From CAVRUD01 sp963724285 (GTDB taxonomy: Bacteria; Chloroflexota; Chloroflexia; Thermomicrobiales; UBA6265): DNA of 64,000 nucleotides. The stretch spans positions 124,001 to 188,000 of the forward strand of contig CAVRUD010000009.1 of NCBI GenBank assembly GCA_963724285.1, in the 5' to 3' direction. A program made the position numbers and the translations under genes. Below, in pieces: positions 56,225 through 63,923 of the stretch (its first letter is position 1; each line of letters starts with the position of its first letter). Under the pieces are notes generated by a model. That model saw only the letters and a list, made by a program, of their open reading frames with translations. It was not told the DNA's origin and ran no database searches.

Positions 56225-57268
56225 CTATTTGGAGCGTTTGGCGGCGGCCTTGGGCCGGGCGGGCGCCTGCCGTCGGCGGCGGCCGGCCGTCGGCGGCGGC
56301 CGCCTTGAGCCGGGCGGCGAAGAAGTCCAGCGCCAGCCGCGTCTTGGTCTGCTGCACCCCGCCGAGGTCGATCCCCCGCTGGGTCAGGAGCGCCCGCGTC
56401 TCCGCCGCCGCCTGGAACGCCTCCCCCGGCGCGCACTTGGTCGACAGCTCCAGCACCCGCGACCCGTCCGGATACAGCCACATCTCCGCCACCAGCCGCC
56501 GCGGGTAGCCCGCCAGGGCGAACTTGAGCTTGAGCACGAAGATCGGGCCCAGCACCGCCAGGTCGTCCAGCTCCAGCCCCGCCGGCGCGTGCTCGGCGTA
56601 GAAGGCCCGCTGCTCCTTGGAGAAGAGCGTGCTGATCCGCCGCGTCCCCAGGACGCCGCCTCGCGCACCTCGGTCGTCCCCAGGGTGCCCTTCAAGCGAG
56701 CCGGAGCAGACGAACCCGCCCGGCATCGCGTCGACCTCGACCCCGAAGGCCGGCGACTTGCGCACCGCCTTGGGCAGCTCGGCCGGCACCACCGGGCGCA
56801 GCTTGACGACCGAGTCGCTGGGCTTCCCTGGATCCGGCGGGCGCGGGGCACCACCCCGTGCCGGTAGAGGGTCAGATCGGGGGTGTCGAAGAAGAAGACC
56901 TGGCGGATCTGGGCGTCGAGGGGGTCCATCCCCAGGGCGTGGACCGCCGAGACCTGGTCGGACTCCGGCACCGTCAGCTTCAGCTCGACGCTGTCGGCCC
57001 CCTTGATCAGGGCCATCAGCTCCAGCAGGTCCGCGTCGCTCAGCGCCGGGCGCCCCTCGGTCGCGGTCGCCATCATCAACTCCTTACCAACTACCGAACA
57101 ATCGCGCGATGTTACCGTCGAGCGCGCCACCGCGCCCGCCACTTCATCCCGGCCAGCGAAGACCGGCCGGCCGAACGGGTCGATGAACAGCGTGCAGGCC
57201 CTGTCTGACATCTGGACGAAGGGCGCAGCGATGTCTTCGAGTTCCTGGACGATCTCGGGCTCGGTCAA
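56225..57268 (-). pseudogene. CYTH-like domain protein, copy 1, several frameshifts
   Basis: It aligns with the intact copy at 57567-58349: SVELKLTVPESDQVSAVHAL, QVFFFDTPDLTLYRHGVV, EVDAMPGGFVCSGSLKG and LAVLGPIFVLKLKF. The frame changes near 56830, 56690, 56655 and 56280; the last lies in GC-rich low-complexity DNA and the natural end is probably AAAKRSK at 56227-56225. ATG codons at 57076 and 57073 follow AAGGAG. An in-frame TTG at 57268 is preceded by GAGAGGAG and adds 64 protein-like residues (TEPEIVQELEDIAAPFVQMS), so this may be a fusion or two coupled genes. CYTH proteins bind triphosphates; only part of the ExExK signature is visible. Confidence 0.55.
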
Positions 57269-57566
57269 GCGGTGCTCCTCTCGCGGCGCACTCAGCAGGT
57301 GGCGAAGCGTGTGCTCCGATAATGCCGGAACAGAAGTTGTAGCCGCATCAGCCTAAAGTCGGATTCAGCCGCCAAATGCGATGGCAGCTACGGGCGGCGG
57401 GCCAAACCAACGCTGCCGGCTCAAAGATCCCACTGAATCTGACAGAATCCGGATACATTAGCTAGACCATCTCGGCATCTGGCGACGAGCCGGGTTGACC
57501 TCACTCTTCGTGGTTGTCCGTCTCGCGTCAGCCGCAGGCCGCCGGTTGGCAGGCTGTTTGCCGCGC
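57269..57566. other. Intergenic region with regulatory motif
   Basis: About 300 bases between the two CYTH-like genes. It holds site 6. No gene or strong terminator is seen. Confidence 0.45.
57335..57368 (-). promoter_or_regulatory. Island motif, site 6 (upstream of CYTH-like copy 1)
   Basis: On the reverse strand: GAATCCGACTTTAGGCTGATG followed by TACAACT at the standard spacing; a possible -10 (CATTAT) lies 17 bases after the second block begins. GACTTTAGGC is the best match in the window to the DosR box half. Confidence 0.7.
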
Positions 57567-58349
57567 TCAGCCACCACTGGTTGCGAGACCCTGAGAAAAG
57601 AACTCCAGCGCCGTCCTCGTCTTCGTCTGTTGCTCGCCAGTAAGGTCCACGCCTCGCTTGGACAGGAATAGTCGAGTCTCGAGCGCGACCTGAACCATCT
57701 TCTCCGGCGCGCACTTTGTCGAGAGCTCGAGGATGCGCGAGTAGTCGGGGTAGACCCACATCTCTGCAACCAACTTGCGCTTGAGCTCCTCCGGCGTCGC
57801 CTTCAGCTTGAGGACGAAGATCGGCCCCAGGACCGCGAGGTCGTCTAACCCCACCCCCCGAGGCGCGTAGGCTTCGAAGAACGCCCGTTGTTCGTTCGAG
57901 AACAGTGCGCTCACCGGTCGCTGACCCGCGATCACCTCCTTGACGTCGGTCGCGCCAAGCGTCGCCTTCATTGTCGCCGAGCAGACGTACCCGCCCGGCA
58001 TCGCGTCCACCTCAACCGAAAGTTTCGGAGAGCGCCGAAGGTCGGCCGAGAGCTGGGCCGGGACGACCGGACGCAGCTTGACGACCGAATCGTCGCCACG
58101 GCCCTGTACCCGCCGCGCTCGAATGACGACGCCGTGCTTGTCGAGGGCGAGGTCGGGCGTGTCGAAGTAGAAGACCTGGCGGAGTTGCGCATCCAGGGGA
58201 TCGATGCCGAGCGCGGCCGTCGCCGACCGGTGGCGCGACTCAGGCAACGTGAGCTTTAGCTCGACGCCGTCCGCATCTTTCGCCACTTCGAGCAATTCAT
58301 CGAGTTGCGCATCCGAGAGGCCGGCGACGTTCGCGCTCGTGGATGTCAT
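57567..58349 (-). CDS. CYTH-like domain protein, copy 2
   Basis: A 260-residue soluble protein. The pattern DGVELKLTLPESRHRSATAA, then QVFYFDTPDLALDKHGVVIR and ARRVQGRGDDSVVKLRPVVP, resembles the first half of CYTH (triphosphate tunnel metalloenzyme) domains: an acidic/basic strand, FDTPDL and alternating basic residues. The second half, with LAVLGPIFVLKLKATPEELK and AEMWVYPDYSRILELSTKCA, is shared only with copy 1 here. The full ExExK motif is not visible, so activity is open. Proximity to PPK2 invites a polyphosphate link, which is inference. Confidence 0.6.
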   Translation of the reverse strand: MTSTSANVAGLSDAQLDELLEVAKDADGVELKLTLPESRHRSATAALGIDPLDAQLRQVFYFDTPDLALDKHGVVIRARRVQGRGDDSVVKLRPVVPAQLSADLRRSPKLSVEVDAMPGGYVCSATMKATLGATDVKEVIAGQRPVSALFSNEQRAFFEAYAPRGVGLDDLAVLGPIFVLKLKATPEELKRKLVAEMWVYPDYSRILELSTKCAPEKMVQVALETRLFLSKRGVDLTGEQQTKTRTALEFFSQGLATSGG

Positions 58350-58394
58350 CGTGGCTGCCTCCTTACGGATGGGCCGGGAGGGGACGCTACTCCC

Positions 58395-58628
58395 TTATCT
58401 CGTGTATTGCTCCAGTTGCTGCTGGTACGCGATTCGCTGGCTGACGTCGTAGCGCGAGCCCTGCTTGGCCGGCAGGAAGGCGCCGATCAGCCAGAGGAGC
58501 GGGATGAAGATGCCGACGATGCCCAGCACGGTGTGCCCCTTCTGGAACGTGAGGGCGCAGACCGTGAAGAGGCAGGTGATGTAGAGCGAGAAGAGGATGA
58601 ACCCGAGGAACCATTCCAGCCCTGACAT
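58395..58628 (-). CDS. Small two-helix membrane protein
   Basis: A 77-residue protein: LEWFLGFILFSLYITCLFTV is the first helix and GIVGIFIPLLWLIGAFLP the second, with a short polar tail (GSRYDVSQRIAYQQQLEQ). AAGGAG lies 7 bases before ATG 58628. It resembles generic 2-TM inner-membrane proteins; no family is recognised with certainty. Confidence 0.6.
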   Translation of the reverse strand: MSGLEWFLGFILFSLYITCLFTVCALTFQKGHTVLGIVGIFIPLLWLIGAFLPAKQGSRYDVSQRIAYQQQLEQYTR

Positions 58629-58702
58629 GGACGTGCTCCTTCCGTAACGTCGACAGGACGATTCCGCGAAGTGACTGTCAGCTCCCTGCTTGACCGGGCC
58701 GG

Positions 58703-59181
58703 TCAGCCGTCGATGGCCTCCGCCTCAGCCGTCGCGGCCTTTCCTATAGCAACCAGCGTGGCCGGCGTCACCCAGCCGTAGGCGACCACGACCCCGTTGG
58801 AGTACCGCAAGGCCTCCTTGAACCCGACCGCCCAGAAGTGCCCTAGCAGGACGAAGCCGCCGCCGCGCGGGATCAGGTCCGCGATCTCGTCGATGCCGCC
58901 GCTGTCCAAGCCAAACTCGCCGGTTTCGGCAGCCAGCCCTCCGAGTTCCGCGCCGAGCAGGGCGACCCCTTCACCGGCGCCGCCGTAGCCGAAGAGCGCG
59001 CCGGCAAGCGTACCCAGCGGAACGGCCTCGGACTCGCCGACGTCGGTTACTCCGATCTCGTTCAGGTCGCCATGCTCGTCGTTCGAGACGACTACCGCGT
59101 CGACCAGGCGGCCGATCCCGTCGTCGCAGCCGTCGCACGCCGAAGTACGAGCACGACGACCTACATCGGGCCGTACGTCAT
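58703..59181 (-). pseudogene. DUF6325-like protein, damaged N-terminus
   Basis: The C-terminal 130 residues are intact: VVVSNDEHGDLNEIGVTDVG, TLAGALFGYGGAGEGVALLG, then GGGFVLLGHFWAVGFKEALR and NGVVVAYGWVTPATLVAIGK, matching DUF6325 (a relative of DUF1269). From ATG 59181 (AGGAG upstream) the gene starts MTYGPM but codon 7 is TAG, and the following 30 codons show a frameshift and probable loss of the usual FxGNRF segment. It lies 11 bases behind the LURP-one gene. Confidence 0.55.
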
Positions 59182-59192
59182 CTCCGCGTCTC

Positions 59193-59759
59193 CTAGCGGA
59201 CCTCGTGAGCTAGTTGGTCGATGCAGACCGTCGCGGCCAAGATGAGGATGTCGTTCTGCCCCGGCGCGACCTCAATCCCGTAGGAATCGCGCACGCGGAA
59301 CCACCGCTTGGAGACAGTGGCGACATCGCCGATCCGGTACTCGTGGGCCACGATGTTGCCTTGCACCTGGAGGTCGGCCCCGTCACCAACCTTGACCGTA
59401 AATCGATCACGCAGCGGCGTGATCATCGCTCGCTTAACCATGGCTAGCCGGCGGCCGTCCGGACCCTCGATCACCATCGAGTCTCGGATCCGCGCGATGC
59501 GCTCCTGGATCTTGCAGACCTCGTTGCCCTGCATGTCTCGAAAAACCAGGGTATCGCGCATACGCAACATCTTGCCGTCGACCTTGAAGACGCGCTGCCC
59601 GTCGTCATTCTGGATATAGAAGTCGTCGCCGAAGGAAGCCAGTTTTTCGACCATCCGGTAGCGGTTACCCGCAGTCGCCGCCCCGACCATCGGCGCCGCC
59701 GTCGGTCCCGCGACCGGAGGCGGCGGCGCGGCGGCCGCACCCAGTCGTCTCCTGAACAT
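59193..59759 (-). CDS. LURP-one-related (LOR/DUF567, tubby-like) protein
   Basis: A 188-residue protein. After a Pro/Ala-rich start comes NRYRMVEKLASFGDDFYIQN followed by DDGQRVFKVDGKMLRMRDTL, VFRDMQGNEVCKIQERIARI and ADLQVQGNIVAHEYRIGD. This is the beta-barrel LURP-one/YxjI fold shared with tubby and scramblase domains. In bacteria its role is not established; membrane or phospholipid association is suspected. AGGAGCG lies before ATG 59759. The gene is followed 11 bases later by the DUF6325-like gene. Confidence 0.75.
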   Translation of the reverse strand: MFRRRLGAAAAPPPPVAGPTAAPMVGAATAGNRYRMVEKLASFGDDFYIQNDDGQRVFKVDGKMLRMRDTLVFRDMQGNEVCKIQERIARIRDSMVIEGPDGRRLAMVKRAMITPLRDRFTVKVGDGADLQVQGNIVAHEYRIGDVATVSKRWFRVRDSYGIEVAPGQNDILILAATVCIDQLAHEVR

Positions 59760-59923
59760 GCGAATCGCTCCTATTGCACGTCTGACGGCGTCGCCAGCGG
59801 CCGAATTGGCTCCCGGCGCACGTGTTGAATTGCAATGCTGTCCCGCGTGCGCGGCGCGTGTAGATCCGACGTCGCATCGATAGTCTGGTCCAGAACACGT
59901 GTCAGGTTGTCCTCGGCATGCCT

Positions 59924-60415
59924 CTAGGACGCGGTACCGGACAGGGCCGTTTCCAGCGCCTCCTGCTGCTCGGCGGTGAGGTTGGTCCTGATCACGGTGC
60001 CGCCGAATTTGGCCATCTCCGGCAGGACGCGCTCGGCGTTGGTGTTGCGGGCCATCACGAAGAGCGCCGACCCGCCGGCCGGGATGCTGGCGGCGACCTC
60101 CTTGATCCACTTGTCGTCGATACCATAGTCGCTCAGCTTGCCGGCAATGGCGCCGGTGGCGGCGCCGATGGCCATTCCGGCGATGGGCACAAGGAAGATC
60201 AGCCCGAAGATGAAGCCCCACATGGCGCCGCCGGCCGCGGCGACGCCGGTCAGGCTGGTGCCCTGGTGGAGCTTGAGCTTGCCGTCCGCCTTCTTGGTGA
60301 CCCAGGCGATGTCCTGGAGCTCGATCAAGAACTCCTTCTGCATCTGCGCGAGTTTGGCCGCGGCTTCGCCGGCCGTGTTCTCCTGGGGGTACGAGATCAC
60401 TGCAAGGGTGCTCAT
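59924..60415 (-). CDS. DUF1269 protein, copy B (intact)
   Basis: A 163-residue protein: a ferredoxin-like half (STLAVISYPQENTAGEAAAK, LQDIAWVTKKADGKLKLHQG), a Gly-zipper membrane insert (GAMWGFIFGLIFLVPIAGMA, then IGAATGAIAGKLSDYG) and a second half (GGSALFVMARNTNAERVLPE, TVIRTNLTAEQQEALETAL). It is nearly identical to copy A at 46818-47310 over the first two thirds. Function is unknown; the zipper suggests insertion in or contact with the membrane. AAGGAG lies before ATG 60415, and site 7 about 230 bases upstream. Confidence 0.85.
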   Translation of the reverse strand: MSTLAVISYPQENTAGEAAAKLAQMQKEFLIELQDIAWVTKKADGKLKLHQGTSLTGVAAAGGAMWGFIFGLIFLVPIAGMAIGAATGAIAGKLSDYGIDDKWIKEVAASIPAGGSALFVMARNTNAERVLPEMAKFGGTVIRTNLTAEQQEALETALSGTAS

Positions 60416-60725
60416 GGATGTCCAACTCCTTTGAGTGCGTTTCGCCAATCACAGTCGATATCCGTCAAACCGGATCACCGTCCGAACTCGACCGATGGGA
60501 TGTTCGGATGCTTTTCGGCAGCCGAGCGATTCCTCCTTGTCATCACGAAGCCAATCCGCGCCTCTGAGGGCCACCGGGACCTGATCCACAGAAGAGTCCC
60601 GGCCGGTAGGTGCGGCCACCGACGCTTCCAGAATGGATCCTGGTAGGTCGTAGTGTCATCGGTCCAAAGGCAGATTTGTCGAAGCCAGAAAACGCTCGGG
60701 CCCTCTGGTGGCGACACCGGCGAGC
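60416..60725. other. Intergenic region with regulatory motif
   Basis: 310 bases with site 7 and no gene seen. Confidence 0.45.
60646..60679 (-). promoter_or_regulatory. Island motif, site 7 (upstream of DUF1269 copy B)
   Basis: On the reverse strand: AAATCTGCCTTTGGACCGATG followed by TACGACC at the standard spacing; a possible -10 (CATTCT) starts 17 bases after the second block begins. Confidence 0.65.
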
Positions 60726-61086
60726 CTAACTGGCCAGGGCGTCCCTCAGGGACTGCTCTGCCTCGCTGGAGAGCGTCATGTGATAGACCGTTCCGCTGTA
60801 CGGGCGCAGGGCCACGACGACGGCGGGATCGCCGCCGCTCGATGTGATGAAAAGCGCGGAACATCCTGGTTGCAGCGAATCGCTCACTTCCCGTGCAAAC
60901 GACTTGTCGATACCGGTGTCGAGCAATTTGCCCACCACGGCGGCGCCCGCCGCGCCGGATCACCGCTGTGTCGTCGATATGTAGCCGGTCGGCCCTCTCC
61001 ACGTTTCGCAGCGCGCTGGCTACACCGCGGGCTTCGCTTTCGTCGTCGAACGTCATCACGACGAGGGCAAATCCACGGCCTTCCAT
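60726..61086 (-). pseudogene. DUF1269 protein, copy C, with internal deletion
   Basis: The start (ATG 61086) encodes GFALVVMTFDDESEARGVAS followed by ALRNVERADRLHIDDTAVIR, a normal DUF1269 N-terminus. Near 60970 it jumps, with a frame change, to AAGAAVVGKLLDTGIDKSFA and REVSDSLQPGCSALFITSSG, the normal C-terminal half, ending at 60726. The usual linker strand and the Gly-zipper membrane segment (about 50 residues) are missing. This is a deletion plus frameshift, not just an overcall. Confidence 0.6.
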
Positions 61087-61161
61087 CAGCCGGCCTCCAT
61101 CCCCGCGCACCCCCCCAATTAAGTGCCAGTGTCCGATGCCGACGCCGCTGCCGTCAGGGAT

Positions 61162-61566
61162 TCACGGTGGAGACTGATTTCTGGGTGGTTCTGACCATTG
61201 GAAGCCAAAATGCTCGAAGACCTCCCGAAGGTACAGGTCTACGAGCACGAGGTGCGGGTTGTAGGTCGGCGCCGAGGTGATCACTCTATGCGTGCAGTCG
61301 ACGAAGACGTGATCCTCGTCGATTCGGCCGACCGCCTCTGCCGGGATTAGGACCAGGTGCTGCCTGATGCCATCGAGTTCATCGGCCTGAGCCACCAGCA
61401 GTCGGACCGTTTTCGCTCGCCGGTCGATGATCAAATCGGCGACGATGCCGAATCTCTCGACATCCGCCGTGCAGACCAGTCGGCCTCGGACGTCGCCGAG
61501 TGGATCCACGATCGTCAGGCTCGTCCGGCTAAGCTTCACCAGTAGCGGCAGGTTCGACTCGTCCAT
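61162..61566 (-). CDS. PRC-barrel domain protein, second paralogue
   Basis: A 134-residue protein aligned over its full length with the one at 30137-30538: LLVKLSRTSLTIVDPLGDVR, VADLIIDRRAKTVRLLVAQA, LVLIPAEAVGRIDEDHVFVD and the tail PTYNPHLVLVDLYLREVFEH followed by FGFQW. Such a shared tail outside the barrel defines a subfamily of unknown function. The ribosome site is weak. Site 9 lies 115-148 bases upstream. Confidence 0.78.
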   Translation of the reverse strand: MDESNLPLLVKLSRTSLTIVDPLGDVRGRLVCTADVERFGIVADLIIDRRAKTVRLLVAQADELDGIRQHLVLIPAEAVGRIDEDHVFVDCTHRVITSAPTYNPHLVLVDLYLREVFEHFGFQWSEPPRNQSPP

Positions 61567-61680
61567 ACCGCCCCATCCACCTTGACGACGCTGACCGGCT
61601 ACCCTAGCACCACGGAATCGTCCGATTTAGGTAGAGGTGGGGGCTGAAAAACGGCGCTGCATCCAAGGCGCCCGACGGCG

Positions 61681-61714
61681 AGTCATACCGGCATCAGCCG
61701 GTGCGTGTAGTCGG
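61681..61714 (-). promoter_or_regulatory. Island motif, site 9 (weak; upstream of second PRC-barrel gene)
   Basis: On the reverse strand: GACTACACGCACCGGCTGATG followed by TATGACT at exactly the standard spacing. It matches the consensus at about 17 of 24 positions of the first block; the central CTTT is lost. Support comes from the spacing and its position. Confidence 0.4.
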
Positions 61715-61750
61715 CGGATGCCGTGCTTCGGGTCCACACGAACTGGTCAG

Positions 61751-62140
61751 CTAGAGCGAGGGGATCAATTCGCTACGCGTCTTGCTCAGGCGAATCGTGT
61801 CGGCCTCGATAGTGGCGATCTCTTCCGTCAACGCGTAGTAATGGTGATCCGGACGGAAATGCCGCTTGTCGTCGATCTTGATATAGCCGGCTCGTAGCAG
61901 TCGCCCGACCAGCCCCGGTGGCACGTTCGGCTCCCGACGGACCCCCATCGCCATCGCGATTCCCTCGCCGGACATCGCGGTCGGGTCCTGGTTGCCGACG
62001 TCGATCGCGTCCGGGTCGCCCATCCGAAGGTCGGCGACCTTTCCGATTTGCTCGCCATCCGCGTCCACGACGTCCATCCCTGTGTGGATCTTCGCCAGCT
62101 GGTCTTCGATGTTTCCGGTCTCGCGCGGCGCTGACGACAT
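61751..62140 (-). CDS. DUF2171-like (PRC-related) small protein
   Basis: A 129-residue soluble protein. IEDQLAKIHTGMDVVDADGE followed by QIGKVADLRMGDPDAIDVGN has the look of a DUF2171/PRC-type beta barrel (GMDVVDxDGExIGKV). The middle has GLVGRLLRAGYIKIDDKRHF, and the end is helical (ALTEEIATIEADTIRLSKTR). AAAGGAGAAG lies before ATG 62140. It sits next to the PRC-barrel gene on the same strand, so the two may act together. No catalytic residues are seen. Confidence 0.65.
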   Translation of the reverse strand: MSSAPRETGNIEDQLAKIHTGMDVVDADGEQIGKVADLRMGDPDAIDVGNQDPTAMSGEGIAMAMGVRREPNVPPGLVGRLLRAGYIKIDDKRHFRPDHHYYALTEEIATIEADTIRLSKTRSELIPSL

Positions 62141-62354
62141 GGCCCTTCTCCTTTCGACGTCGGACCCGACCAAGATGGCTGGACGTGGCCCCGCTGATAG
62201 CGGCCGAATTGGATGCGCCAATGGGACGCAGCGCGGATGCGGATCGCGCTACGTCCCCTGGCACGTCGCAGCAATGCGACCAATTCGTGTCCGTCTACGG
62301 CGCCGCGGCCGGCCCTCCGCCCACGGGAAGAGCGGACGAGCCACCTAAGGCGAT

Positions 62355-63101
62355 TTACGCGCCCGGAGTTGCTTCAGCCCGCTCCGAGGTGGTCGTCATC
62401 AGCGGCCGGATCTCCAAAGGGTGATCCGAGTCGTTCGGCTCGCCCATGAGGACGAGGTCGTAGGTGGTATTACCCTCAAGGACGATGCCGGGCGCGGTCA
62501 GGGCAGACTGTCCCGAGTCGGCCAGGGTCACTTCGAGATCGTAGGTTCCGGCCGGCACCACGACATACTCCGATGTCCGGGCGTAGGCGAGCTGGGTTGC
62601 GAACGACACGGCCCCACCGGTCGCGGCGACATTGACCGCCGGGAGGGCGACCGAACCCTGGACGATGCGGACGCGAGCGCCGCCGTCGGGGATTGGGCTG
62701 CGGTCGAAGACGCCGCCGATAACCAGGGCGTCGGTGATTGCCAGGTAGTAGTCGTTGCCGGCCGGGGCCGGGTAGACCATGTCGAAGACGGCGTAGTTGA
62801 AGCCGGCCCGGTCAGCGGTGATGGTGACGCGGGCACCGCCCGGCTGGAATTCGATCCAGTCACTCTGATCGCCGTATTCGAACTCGTCGACGGCTTCGTC
62901 GTAATTGATGGCGACCTCGATCTTGCCCAAGCTTGGCGCCGCGTGCAGGATCTGCACCCGAGTCGTGATTTCGACCTCGTCTTGTGCGGCCGCGGACCGC
63001 AGCCCGACTGGCACCGCCAGCCCTACCACAACCACGGCAACCAGGAGCAGCGCGATCACCGATCGCCCATTGATCCTGAACCTTCGCGCCTTGCCTTGCA
63101 T
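62355..63101 (-). CDS. Secreted DUF4397 domain protein
   Basis: A 248-residue exported protein. Residues 1-40 are a signal peptide (SVIALLLVAVVVVGLAVPVG, then LRSAAAQDE). The DUF4397 pattern is VQILHAAPSLGKIEVAINYD, GGARVRIVQGSVALPAVNVA and VPAGTYDLEVTLADSGQSAL followed by VLEGNTTYDLVLMG, a secreted beta-sandwich of unknown role. AGGAGA lies 7 bases before ATG 63101. Site 8 lies 155 bases upstream, so it belongs to the motif group. Confidence 0.85.
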   Translation of the reverse strand: MQGKARRFRINGRSVIALLLVAVVVVGLAVPVGLRSAAAQDEVEITTRVQILHAAPSLGKIEVAINYDEAVDEFEYGDQSDWIEFQPGGARVTITADRAGFNYAVFDMVYPAPAGNDYYLAITDALVIGGVFDRSPIPDGGARVRIVQGSVALPAVNVAATGGAVSFATQLAYARTSEYVVVPAGTYDLEVTLADSGQSALTAPGIVLEGNTTYDLVLMGEPNDSDHPLEIRPLMTTTSERAEATPGA

Positions 63102-63419
63102 CCTGTCTTCTCCTCTGCGTTCCCATCGACAACTACGCTCGGCCAGCTTGTGAACCGACGCGATCACCTGGTCATCTCGCACTCACCGTCCTCACGAGGC
63201 TCGCACGGACAAAAGGGCCACCCGCGGCACACAACCGGGATGCTAACGGAGAAAGAGTCCTAGCCGCGTCGGTCGAAAGGAGTATTTGGCCGCTCCTCCA
63301 GCCAACAAACACCCGGCCAATGCCGTGCCGGCGCTTTGGTACGCGACTGGGCACAACCTCTCTATCCGCGATCCGAGTCAGGCCCGGCTGTTCCACCAAT
63401 GGCACGAGTCCGGCCGCGG
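63102..63419. other. Intergenic region with regulatory motif
   Basis: 318 bases with site 8 and no gene. It separates the DUF4397 and DUF1269 genes, which are therefore probably separate units. Confidence 0.45.
63256..63289 (-). promoter_or_regulatory. Island motif, site 8 (upstream of DUF4397 gene)
   Basis: On the reverse strand: AAATACTCCTTTCGACCGACG followed by TAGGACT at the standard spacing; TTAGCAT lies where the -10 is expected. Confidence 0.65.
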
Positions 63420-63923
63420 TCAGGATTCCGCCCCGGCCGCCATGTAGAGCTCCTTCAGGGTCTCTTCATCCACCACCTGAATAACCAGGGTACCCTCGTA
63501 CCCCTCGAGCGCACCCTGCACCTTGGGCGACGACCAGTCTTCCGCCAGGGCGATTACGGCCGCCTTTCCTGGCTCGAGCCGGTCGGCAATCTCCTTGAGC
63601 TGCGGGTTCTTGATTCCGGTATCACGCAGGCGACCCGCGACCGCCCCGATGGCTCCGCCGACGAGAACCGAGCCAAGCAGGCTCGGCGGGTAGATGATGC
63701 CGAGCACGCCCGTGATGATCGCGCCGCGACGGGCGCCCTTCCGTGTAGTGAGCTCGGTCGTCTCCTCGACCTTGAGTTTGCCGTCTTCGTCCTTGGTGAT
63801 GAGGGCCGAGTCGACCAACGTGATGTTTGTCGCACGGTGCATCTCATGAAGCATGTCGAACGTCACCTTGGCGTGGTCTCGATCGGGATACACCGCCGCC
63901 AAAAGCTGGACGGTCTTGCTCAT
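63420..63923 (-). CDS. DUF1269 protein, copy D (intact, divergent)
   Basis: A 167-residue member: KTVQLLAAVYPDRDHAKVTF, then LVDSALITKDEDGKLKVEET, a short Gly-zipper (GARRGAIITGVLGIIYPPSL with LGSVLVGGAIGAVAGRL) and GKAAVIALAEDWSSPKVQGA followed by LEGYEGTLVIQVVDEETL. It differs strongly from copies A and B, so it is an older paralogue. GGAAGGAACG lies before ATG 63923. Its own promoter region is cut by the end of the window; no motif is visible in the 77 bases remaining. Confidence 0.82.
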   Translation of the reverse strand: MSKTVQLLAAVYPDRDHAKVTFDMLHEMHRATNITLVDSALITKDEDGKLKVEETTELTTRKGARRGAIITGVLGIIYPPSLLGSVLVGGAIGAVAGRLRDTGIKNPQLKEIADRLEPGKAAVIALAEDWSSPKVQGALEGYEGTLVIQVVDEETLKELYMAAGAES

